Assembly (NCBI RefSeq): GCF_026151205.1
Contig: NC_087081.1
Span: forward strand, 15,796,837-15,860,836
Direction of reading: 5' to 3'
Length of the DNA: 64,000 bases
Source of the DNA: Bolinopsis microptera
Taxonomy: Eukaryota > Ctenophora > Tentaculata > Lobata > Bolinopsidae
Under the pieces are notes generated by a model. The model had not been told where the DNA came from. It made no database searches and saw only the letters and a program-made list of their open reading frames with translations. Of this stretch, positions 55,801 through 64,000 are shown one piece after another. Position 1 is the stretch's first letter. Every line of letters begins with the position of its first letter. Both the position numbers and the translations under genes were made by a program.

Positions 55801-58140
55801 CTGCATTTACCTTACTTAGTCCTTAGAAGACACTAATAGAGCCCACATCACCCCAAAGACCTTGAAGATCTAAGTTGACAATAGTTGGGTGAAAGACTTA
55901 CCTTCTGGATCAACCGTCATACTAAAGCTTAACTACAAGAATAGACACGATCCTAGTTGATGAACACCAGCTCACGCCAACAACGGCTCATTGAAATACT
56001 TCTAAATGGACAATCCGAAAACTATAGTTTTTTAATAAATGAAATAACAGACTGGAGAAAATAAAATTTCCTTGAAGACCAACGAACAATTCGTGTAAAT
56101 TATTTTTAACAGAATATGGAGAAGAATTGAATCTGCGAATTCGTGTTAACATTTGATTTTCAATATGTGAGATATTTGTGACAAGACCCATAGCTTGTTT
56201 TTCAAAATTGTGGACGAATAATAAAAACCCCGTAAAGATTTTATCTACCAATAAAATCTTTTTCTGTGTCCGTAGGGATCTGTTATAGATTGAATCGAGC
56301 TAGTTCCTAGCTCTCTCCTGATTCTTCTAGAACCTTCCACGAGGACCAAATATCTCTTGATATTTACGGGTTAAACCACTAGTCCGTAAAGAGGACAGTT
56401 AAAACCACTAGTTCGTAGAGAGGATAGTTAAACAACGGTTAACTACCTTGTTTTAATTATAAACTTAGACCTCTCCGAAACATGTAGGTTTAGCGTAAGG
56501 GTCAAGGTTCTGCGATCTTAGTTTGTTCATTATTCCAATTATTCTGATTTTACCATCATACTATCTTTCACTTGAACTTCGAGTATCTATCTATTCTCCA
56601 CGCACCGGTGATAACACAACTTTTCCATAGTAGTAGTACTGGAGAATAAAACTCTGTTAAACACAAACATTCTTGAGCACATTTTGAGTCAGTAACAGTA
56701 ACATGAAAATATGTTACAGACTCAAATATAATGCGTTTAAAAACATTTCAGTAACAATAAATTGTGTAAACAATAACACCAACAATAATTATAAATTGAA
56801 CAAATTATTGACAAATGAAAGAACTGACATCATGAAATTTAATAAAATGTTTGGTAGATCAATATTCGCTTAATTACTATAGGCTAGGCAAGAACTCGAT
56901 ACTCAGATGAAGAGCTAGTGAGCATCTGCTTTATGTGCTATAGTATGTAGTAGATATGGAAATTGAATTTGAATCAAAAGTCAAAATCCCAAAGTAACCA
57001 AGCAATGTCTTCTAATAACTGCACAGTGCACTATAGGACCAATTCAGAGTTATAAGGTCGAGTCTTTTTTAAATGAATTTAAGTATAAGTACTTAAATTC
57101 AATGAATAAATCCTTCTAGTTTTTATATCTTTTATCAATATTTATACCGTATAACAGAGACTGAAAGTGACAGTTGCGTCGGGGTAAGCAAAACACATAG
57201 TGTATAATACAAATACAATAGGTTACACTGTGTCCTGCGGTTACAACATACTACTGGTTAAAGCAACCCTCGAGTAACAGTTTGTGGTATGTGAATTTAT
57301 GTGATTGGAACTTGGCATCGCACTAATTGAACCGGACCATTAACCGGCTCCAACATCATGAGATCACGTCAAACAGGAGTACAAAACAGTGACGATTAAT
57401 ATAATTGAGGATTTCAGTTGACTTAGAAATTGTTTTAAAGAGTCAGGGTAGAGTTCGCATGATAATTCAGAGGTCTTCGCCGATTATTTAGCAGTCCCTC
57501 GCTCGATCCACAGAGCTGCACCCTTTAGATCCGCACTATACTATGACTTTGATGGCAAAGCTGCAAAATTTTACAGTTTTTTGTTCCCCTTTGTTTGTGA
57601 ATCTCAATCGATACTCTGTAGATTTATTGGCAACATCTTCTATTGTTTCAACTGGCACTTGTTAAATAGTTGCAGATCAGAGGAGACTTGAGGACAGCAG
57701 TCTTACACAAACATACCTGCTCAAAACGTTCTTCATACCAGCTAATGGACAAACAATGATATGACAAATTCCTGAAATAACATTACCATTACCAACAGTT
57801 GTTAACTTTAAGAACAATAGTCTTCCATAGAGACCGTGGACGAGTCCAACTCGGCGCGTGTCTTGGTATGTTATAACCCTACAAGCAAACTACAGTGAAA
57901 TATTTTTTTGGACTGCCTTATTTAATATAACTTGAACAGTGACAAACTTTAATCTGACTAATATAAGCTCATTACGATCCTGTAAGAATTGTTAGATGGC
58001 CTCTAGTTGAACAATAAAACCCGTATTTGTCGTATGTACAAAACCTGTAAAACAAAATACTTTATTACATAATAGAATAACTTTACCACCAAATTAAACC
58101 AATTCCAAATAAATACCTAATAACTAAACATTATAAATAC
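55801..58140. other. AT-rich region, nothing identified
   Basis: No coding exon was recognised. A 31-bp duplication (accactagtccgtaaagagg) occurs at 56,370-56,435. Near 57,838, gacgagtccaactcggcgcg matches a motif at 61,605. The remainder is unassigned. Confidence 0.4.
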
Positions 58141-58142
58141 TT

Positions 58143-58322
58143 ACCGATTGGACGGTAGTGTGCTGCCAATGTTCCACTCCTCCCCAGTCCAATCGGTTAT
58201 CCTTCTTTGCTTGTCATTGCTAGAAAAGGTAAACACGGTTAGAAGTATTCTGTCACGAAAGAGAGAGAAAGGTGTGAACAGTAATAACATTCCCCGGTTT
58301 TCCTTTTCCAGCAATGCTAGCC
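58143..58322. repeat. Two nested-style inverted repeats
   Basis: ACCGATTGGAC (58143-58153) and GTCCAATCGGT (58188-58198) form a perfect 11-bp inverted repeat. A second pair, cattgctagaaaagg (58217-58231) and ccttttccagcaatg (58302-58316), follows. Together they look like ends of small mobile elements; no coding function is apparent. Confidence 0.5.
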
Positions 58323-58381
58323 CCAATTTCTCTCAAGATTGCACTATTAAATTACACAAAAATACGCTCGAAGATCCTGTC

Positions 58382-59000
58382 TGAGCTACAGCTGTCGTCA
58401 GATTATCACCCGCAGTGACCTATCTGGACGAATCCATTAAATAATTAAAATACAGTCAACAACCCCGTTTGAGTTATAGCTGTCTTCAGATTATCACCCG
58501 CAGTGACCTATCTGGACGGATCCATTAAATAATTAAAATACAGTCAACAACCCCGTTTGAGTTATAGCTGCATCTTCAGATTATCACCCGCAGTGACCTA
58601 TCTGGACGAATCCATTAAATAATTAAATACAGTCAACAACCCTGTTGGAGCTACAGCTGTCTTCAGATTATCACCCGCAGTGACCTATCTGGACGAATCT
58701 ATCAAACAATAAACTTGTACCCACAAATACGCTCAACAACCCTGTTGGAGCTACAGCTGTCTTCAGATTATCACCCGCAGTGACCTATCTGGACAAATCT
58801 ACCAAACAATAAACTTGTACCCACAAATACGCTCAACAAACCCCGTTGGAGCTGCAGCTGTCTTTAGATTATCACCCGCAGTGACCTATCAAGACGAAAC
58901 TGCCGAATATTAAAATCGTCCCTGTATTTTCGCTCAACAACCCCGTTGGAGCAGATGTCTTCAGATTATCACCTTGAGTGACCTATCGAGACGAAATTGT
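58382..59000. repeat. 86-101 bp minisatellite, seven units
   Basis: The core cagattatcacccgcagtga recurs at about 58399, 58487, 58577, 58663, 58763, 58864 and 58959. Spacers contain tacagtcaacaaccccgtt. Earlier and later units form two sequence subtypes (aattaaaatacag versus acccacaaatacgc). Confidence 0.88.
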
Positions 59001-59294
59001 TCAGAACTTATTACAGAGAAAAACATAACGTCATATTAAAATTTCTTCAAAACCCCGCTAAAATATAAATGCCACGCGCACGCGCGCATTTTCAAATGCT
59101 AACACTATAAGTACTTTCTACACCTACGAGCTCAAAATTACTAGCAACACAGAAATTCCTTTGTTCTAAAAAAAACTCACCGAGAGGTTATAATATCTAG
59201 CTCAAAAACTAAAAGCGTCCCCATGAAACGAGTAAATAATTGAGATAAATACTAAAAGAACAACTCGGCAAAGTAGATTAGCTCCCTAAATTAG

Positions 59295-59882
59295 TAGGCG
59301 GTGCACGATAAAATAAACTTGCTCGGATTTTCAAAATTTTTGTACCATTGTTTTCTAGAGACTGTGAGAATTTTCACAGTACCAAATTTAGTATACCTTT
59401 TTGGAATGATCAGTGAGTTTCGCCTAGGTGCCATATTTGATGGTGCGCGGCTTTTGGAGCAAAATTAGGTGTAAAAGTCGCGTAATTTGACGAAATTCGT
59501 TGATTTTTGTCGTATTATTCTGTCATATCTTCGGTTCCTGAACATGAATCATGCTGAAAATTTGTCAGAACCTTCCAATCATACTTAACTACCGAACCTA
59601 ATTTAGTTGGGAGAGATTGGCCTTGATTAAGAGGTCTAAAAATGACAAAATAGGTATAAATTCGTTGATAACTCAAATTCTGACCATCCAAATTGCTCAA
59701 ACTAAATTAGGTTCAGTAGAATATAAGTGTTTACGTAAGCTGACCAAATTTCAACAAAATTGTTATATGGGAAGTATTATAACTTTTCGATTGTTTCCAA
59801 AATAATGTGCTGGCCGAAATAAGAGCTAAAAAACCATTCAATGGTCAGCGCGCGCGTCTTATTGTCGATGGCGCACTGCCTA
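59295..59882. mobile_element. TAGGCGGTGCAC inverted-repeat element, copy 2
   Basis: Almost identical to 36000-36588. The flanking 7-bp target duplication is AAATTAG (59288-59294, 59883-59889). The high identity of the two copies, in different target sites, suggests fairly recent movement. Confidence 0.88.
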
Positions 59883-60176
59883 AAATTAGCTACAAACATA
59901 TTATATACGCAGATATATTATTATGTTTACCTGGGACCACATTCTTTTGCAAATTAAAATGATATATACAAACTTAAAATAAAAACTGACGAGACGAAAT
60001 AATATATACTCCTGACATTGCTCAGCAATTAACTCGTAAAAAACGACTAAAACACGATTCTACGAATCATGGAACTGAATTTACATACTGAATATTACTC
60101 TTATTTCTTATAAACAGACATAATTGATCTTATAATAAATATTCGACTCATTTCTATATTTATTATCATAGAATCC

Positions 60177-60320
60177 GTTGTCATACGTTGTATGACCCGC
60201 CGCGCACGAAGTGCGCGGCTCCCCCTGTAGCGTCGAAGACGCTACATAGTGAAGACGCTACTACAGTGAAGACGCTACTATAGTGAAGCGACCGTGGGGG
60301 TCACCACGTGATACAAAGAA
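60177..60320 (+). repeat. Hairpin train with GAA loops, copy 1
   Basis: Three adjacent perfect hairpins: GTCATAC-GTT-GTATGAC (60179-60195), CCGCGCAC-GAA-GTGCGCGG (60199-60217) and GTAGCGTC-GAA-GACGCTAC (60228-60246). They are followed by repeated gaagacgctacta units and a TGGGGGTC...CACGTGATACAA end. A second copy of the train lies at 62772-62840. Confidence 0.8.
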
Positions 60321-60512
60321 TCCGACAATAAAATGCGATAAAAACTTAAAACACGACACATAACAAATTACAAAACATAAAGCTGAATAAACTCACAATT
60401 CCTAAAATAGAAACAAACTTCAAAATATTCAATATTTTAGGAGTTATCGGCATTTCAAGCAATACATTTCCTATTTTTCGTCCTTTTTACACTCTTGCAA
60501 TGCACAAGTTGG

Positions 60513-60905
60513 CGCTCCTACTAAATCGCTCGCCCAAATTTTAAGAAAATTCTTGTGAAAAGGCCCTTTGGGCATGAAAGTTACTTATATCGGTGTATTT
60601 TTGGATGCTGATTCCGATGCACCCCCCATGACGTAGGGTTAAAATGTTTCCCTGGAGAGTTATGGGCAAAAAACCGTTTTGGTCACGTGACAGGCTAGTA
60701 AAATACGAATTCGATTGTTTAGGGCCCGGCCGCCGGCCGGGTTAGGGTTAGGGCCGGTTGTGGTAAGGGTTATGGTTAGCTTCGGGGTTATGGTTAGGGT
60801 TAGGGTTGGGATTAGGGTTTATGTAAAACGTCGTTTTGTACGGCTGCAAAACCATAAAAAACGAAAGTCACGTGAAATTTTTGGGCGAGCGAATTAGTAA
60901 GAGCC
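60513..60905. mobile_element. MITE carrying telomere-like repeats, 9-bp target duplication
   Basis: The ends CTCCTACTAAATCGCTCGCC and (inward from the right) CTCTTACTAATTCGCTCGCC form an imperfect ~26-bp inverted repeat. ACAAGTTGG flanks both sides (60504-60512, 60906-60914). Inside lie a CACGTGAC motif near each end and a TTAGGG-rich tract (60743-60825). A 9-bp duplication fits Mutator-like elements, but the family is not proven. A partial relative with CCCTAA repeats lies inverted at about 62,277-62,490. Confidence 0.75.
60743..60825 (+). repeat. Interstitial degenerate TTAGGG repeats
   Basis: GGTTAGGGTTAGGG and variants (GGTTATGG, GGGATTAGGG) fill about 80 bp inside the MITE at 60513-60905. 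It is therefore part of a transposable element and not a chromosome end. Confidence 0.8.
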
Positions 60906-60950
60906 ACAAGTTGGAGGACTTCGACGCGCCGCGCCGCGCAAACTACGCCG

Positions 60951-61012
60951 CGTAAACTACGACGAGTAGTTTAAAGATCGTTGCTCTGCGAAGCAGAGCA
61001 ACGATCTGGAAA
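60951..61012 (+). repeat. Two further hairpins, one with 15-bp perfect stem and GAA loop
   Basis: AAACTAC-GACGA-GTAGTTT (about 60953-60973) is followed at once by a perfect 15-bp stem around a GAA loop (about 60976-61008; inner part GTTGCTCTGC-GAA-GCAGAGCAAC). The tip contains GCGAAGC. Confidence 0.8.
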
Positions 61013-61154
61013 GGTTGACAACGTCAATCAATGCAAAAAAAGCTCATATATACAGCTCGACGTTATCGTGCTACTGCATGCTACACGGTGAATTTTCGTT
61101 ATTCACAGTTAGAGGCAACTCATGGCGCCTATTACATTAACATAAACTACTGCA

Positions 61155-61260
61155 GTTACTGGGCCGAGCTCAGCCTGTAATTCCGCCTAATCTCTATGTT
61201 TATGAACATAATATGTAATAGCCTGAGGTCCCCAGGTAAGGTAATGGTGCATCGAGTTAC
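61155..61260 (-). repeat. Dispersed ~105-bp hairpin repeat, copy 2
   Basis: Inverted relative of 37626-37745, with acaggctgag and cctggggacctcaggctatta segments conserved and the central hairpin partly degraded. Confidence 0.6.
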
Positions 61261-61673
61261 AATGCAATCTGTCATGTTTGATGCACGCTGTAACTTGTAT
61301 ACCTCTTTTCGAGTGTACCGTCTCAACAAGGGCTCGTTTACACATTAAATAATACGCGTACGTGATCAGTTGTCCATTGTTAATGGACTAACATAACAAC
61401 CCGCGGCGCGCTACTTTCTAGCACTTGCCTCGGGATATTTCGAAGAAATTTAAACGAGTAAGTGGTTGTTCACATATTACGTAATCAATATTTTGGAAAT
61501 TTTTACCCCCCTCCGTAATCAACCGTAATCAAGACCAAAACCCCCCCGCCCTACGGTGTACGAGAAGTTAACGGGTGATACTCGTAAAATATCTGTTCCA
61601 TCGTCGACGAGTCCAACTCGGCGCGCGTCCTGGTAGGTTATAAACCTACAATTACTTTTTAATTGCATTGTAG

Positions 61674-62269
61674 TAGGTAGTGCGCCATCGACAGTGAGCC
61701 GCGCGTGCCGACTGTAGGATGGTTTTTTAGCGCTAATTTCGGCCAGCACAATTTTCTTCAAACAAATAGATATTAAGTATCCTTCCCGACCTCCGATTGC
61801 AACAAAAATAGGTAAGCTTACTCATAGATTTACAAGGAAAGTTTCCGAAAAGTTTAAAGCATATCCAACCATCAGACATTATGTTACAGCTAAAAGCAGC
61901 GTATTTTGCCCCATTTTGATCACTATATCAACTCTGATATCCACCAAATTTTTCGGACAGTTGTGAAAGCCCTATTGGAAGGTCGTCGCCAATTTTCAGA
62001 ATGATCTCATTCAAGGAACTGAAGATAAATCCAAATAATACGACAAAAATCAACGAATTTGGTCAAATTTGGTCAAATTACGCGACTTTTACAGCTAATT
62101 TTGCTCCAAAAGCCGCGCACCATCAAATATGGCACCTAGGCGAAACTCACTGATCTTTCCAAAAATGTATGACAAATTTGGTATTGTGAAAATTCTCACA
62201 GTCTCTAGAAAACAATGGTACAAAAATTTTTAAAATCCGAGCAAGTTTATTTTTATGGTGCACCCCCTA
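61674..62269 (-). mobile_element. TAGGnrGTGCrCC element, subfamily 2, copy 1
   Basis: Ends TAGGTAGTGCGCCATCGAC and (other end) TAGGGGGTGCACCATAAAA match the TIRs of the 36000 element. The interior resembles the copy at 62995 and only partly the first subfamily. The 7 bp on its right (ACTATTC, 62270-62276) do not match its left flank (ATTGTAG). Confidence 0.78.
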
Positions 62270-62276
62270 ACTATTC

Positions 62277-62490
62277 GAAACCCTAACCCTCTTATCTGAT
62301 CCCAACCCTAACCCTAACCCAATCCTTAACAAAAGCATATGCTGAAACCCTAACCCTAACGAGAAAGTAGACTAACTTCCTTATACGGTCATATCACGTG
62401 ATCGAGACAGTTTTTCGCCTATATCTCGTCAGGGAAGCATTTTAACCCTATGTCATGGGGGGTGATTCGGAATCAGCGTCCGAAAATACA
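62277..62490 (-). mobile_element. Partial inverted relative of the telomere-repeat MITE
   Basis: CCCTAACCCTAACCC-type tracts (62277-62360) are followed by the reverse of sequences in and just before the 60513 region: tcacgtgatc, then ttttaaccctatgtcatggg matching ccccatgacgtagggttaaa at 60,625. Confidence 0.6.
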
Positions 62491-62742
62491 TCGATCGAAG
62501 TTGGTTTCAACTGTCGGGGGCCCTTTTAGAACAATCTCGAAGAGTTGATGCGTTGCTAATCTTTGTTTGTATATATACACTTTTTGTAATTTTAAAGCAT
62601 GAGCTATTTCATTATTTTTAATAAGTTTTAAAATTACATGTTTTTTATTTCGCAGCTTAATTGGTTTACAAAACCGTGCCAGTACCACCAGTACCACTAA
62701 ATAGAAACAAAGATAAATTGAAGTAGTGTAGCCAGTCCATAG

Positions 62743-62845
62743 TCATACCTTGTATCACGTTGCGACCCCCATTGTCATACGTTGTATGACCCGCCGCGCA
62801 CGAAGTGCGCGGCTCCCCCTGTAGCGTCGAAGACGCTACAGTGAA
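62743..62845 (+). repeat. Hairpin train with GAA loops, copy 2
   Basis: The same three hairpins as at 60177 recur at 62774-62841 (GTT, GAA and GAA loops). They are preceded by TTGTATCACGTTGCGACCCC, which is close to the inverse of the right end of copy 1 (GGGGGTCACCACGTGATACAA). The two partial copies together suggest an element with inverted ends. Confidence 0.78.
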
Positions 62846-62938
62846 GCGGCAGTGGTGAGGATGATAATTAATCACTCTACACTCGACTGTCACGTGACTT
62901 TTTCAACCCGTTCTCTAGCTGGTCCTGAAAGACTATTC

Positions 62939-62985
62939 TAGGTAGTGCGCCATCGACAGTGAGCCGCGCGTGCCGACTGTGATAT
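62939..62985. mobile_element. Truncated end of a TAGGTAGTGCGCC element
   Basis: Only ~47 bp of the terminal repeat (TAGGTAGTGCGCCATCGACA and on) are present, directly left of copy 2. Its left flank is ACTATTC. Confidence 0.65.
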
Positions 62986-62994
62986 AATTATAAG

Positions 62995-63596
62995 TAGGGG
63001 GTGCACCATAAAAATAAACTTGCTCGGATTTTAAAAATTTTTGTACCATTGTTTTCTAGAGACTGTGAGAATTTTCACAATACCAAATTTGTCATACCTT
63101 TTTGAAAAGATCAGTGAGTATCGCCTAGGTGCCATATTTGATGGTGCGCGGCTTTTGGAGCAAAATTAGCTGTAAAAGTTGCGTAATTTGACCAAATTTG
63201 ACCAAATTCGTTGATTTTTGTCGTATTATTTGGATATTTCTTCAGTTCCTTGAATGAGACCATTCTGAAAATTGGCGACGACCTTCCAATAGGGCTTTCA
63301 CATCTGTCCGAAAAATTTGGTGGATATCGGAGTTGATATAGTGATCAAAATGGGGCAAAATACGCTGCTTTTAGCTGTAACATAATGTCTGATGGTTGGA
63401 TATGCTTTAAACTTTTCGGACACTTTCCTTGTAAGTCTATGAGTAAGCTTACCAATTTTTGTTGCAATCGGAGGTCGGGAAGAATACTTAATATCTATTT
63501 GTTTGAAGAAAATTGTGCTGGCCGAAATTAGCGCTAAAAAACCATCCTACAGACACAGTCGGCAAGCGCGGCTCACTGTCGATGGCGCACTACCTA
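62995..63596 (+). mobile_element. TAGGnrGTGCrCC element, subfamily 2, copy 2
   Basis: Begins TAGGGGGTGCACCATAAAA and ends GATGGCGCACTACCTA. A perfect 7-bp target duplication, TTATAAG (62988-62994, 63597-63603), flanks it. No coding capacity. It confirms that this family duplicates 7 bp. Confidence 0.88.
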
Positions 63597-63719
63597 TTAT
63601 AAGCGGGATAAAAATGCTCTATTTCATTTCATTTCATATTATTATATTTATTACGCCTTAACCCCTCCACGAATGTTACTGTTAGTGAACTTGAGGTCGG
63701 AGGAGCTGTGAGAAATGGT

Positions 63720-63805
63720 TACTAAGGCTATTATGTTCATAAACATAATATGAATAAAGATTCGGCGGAATGACAGGCTGAGCGCCGCGCCGCCCAGTAA
63801 AGAAA
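63720..63805 (+). repeat. Dispersed ~105-bp hairpin repeat, copy 3
   Basis: Contains ggctattatgttcataaaca followed by cggcggaatgacaggctgag, as at 37626. The 9-bp hairpin TATTATGTT-CATA-AACATAATA is preserved. Confidence 0.65.
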
Positions 63806-63925
63806 TGGCTGAATTTACCGTATTTAGTTTCAACATTCCTTCTTTACTTGTTTACTTACTTGTCTACATGTCATATATATAGTAGTCTCGTAGTTAATTT
63901 GTGCTGCACTGTACTCTTATCATGG

Positions 63926-63987
63926 TACATAGATAAGATAATAGTTTCTAAGACTAAACTATTATCTTATCCTTTATCTATGTATGC
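63926..63987. repeat. Long imperfect palindrome at window end
   Basis: tacatagataagataatagt is mirrored by actattatcttatcctttatctatgta across a short loop (ctaagac). The right arm has about 5 extra bases. It could be a small foldback element. Confidence 0.7.
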
Positions 63988-64000
63988 GTGCATCAACCTG

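Noticed and set aside
58382-59000. Hammerhead-ribozyme-like core in the 86-101 bp minisatellite (minus strand CTGAAGA or CTGACGA near AAAC)
   Set aside because: The conserved GAAA is absent (it reads CAAA), and a proper stem II cannot be drawn in the units.
60743-60825. Chromosome end (telomere)
   Set aside because: The TTAGGG-like tract is short, degenerate and enclosed by transposon ends with a target duplication.
62473-62893. Minus-strand frames of about 75 codons near the hairpin train
   Set aside because: They run through MITE and hairpin sequence and are best explained by those repeats.

Overview
The window is eukaryotic and almost certainly from an invertebrate animal. It is AT-rich, its genes are split by GT-AG introns, and it is crowded with transposable elements and tandem repeats. 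The recognisable host proteins are metazoan: a CHST15-like Golgi sulfotransferase and an extracellular fucolectin/discoidin-type exon. Penelope-like, LINE and pogo-type elements sit beside them. A cnidarian or similar early-branching animal would fit, but the sequence alone does not settle the species. No bacterial genes, CRISPR arrays, rRNA or tRNA genes were seen.

Layout. 1-5,300: a tandem array of about 1.39 kb units. On the minus strand each unit appears to hold a compact four-exon gene for a protein of about 62 residues. The third unit is intact, the second is shortened, and the first and fourth are decayed. 5,470-6,695: a pogo/Tigger-type DNA transposon remnant with TA target duplication. 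8,266-8,706: one exon of a secreted lectin-like gene. 9,698-28,222: three tandem copies of a 4.7 kb segment that ends inside a Penelope-like retroelement. The second copy was later hit by a 2.06 kb inverted-repeat element and the third by a LINE fragment. 28,575-29,894 and 34,921-35,981: two broken copies of a gene for an uncharacterised protein of about 110-residue repeats. 40,981-42,932: a two-exon sulfotransferase gene, the best host gene here. 45,180-49,020: a 366-bp satellite, followed by minisatellites, an 830-bp polypurine tract and a degenerate LINE on the minus strand. 54,416-55,193: an unrecognised coding exon with one apparent frameshift. 58,140-64,000: a dense zone of small inverted-repeat elements, including a family with 7-bp target duplications, an element carrying telomere-like repeats, and clusters of hairpins with GAA loops.

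The genes do not form a pathway. The host genes look independent and the rest records repeated transposition and tandem amplification. The observation most worth following is the four-exon microprotein array at the left end. Its exons are too short for ordinary ORF searches, but splice sites, exon phases and reading frame agree across paralogous copies.
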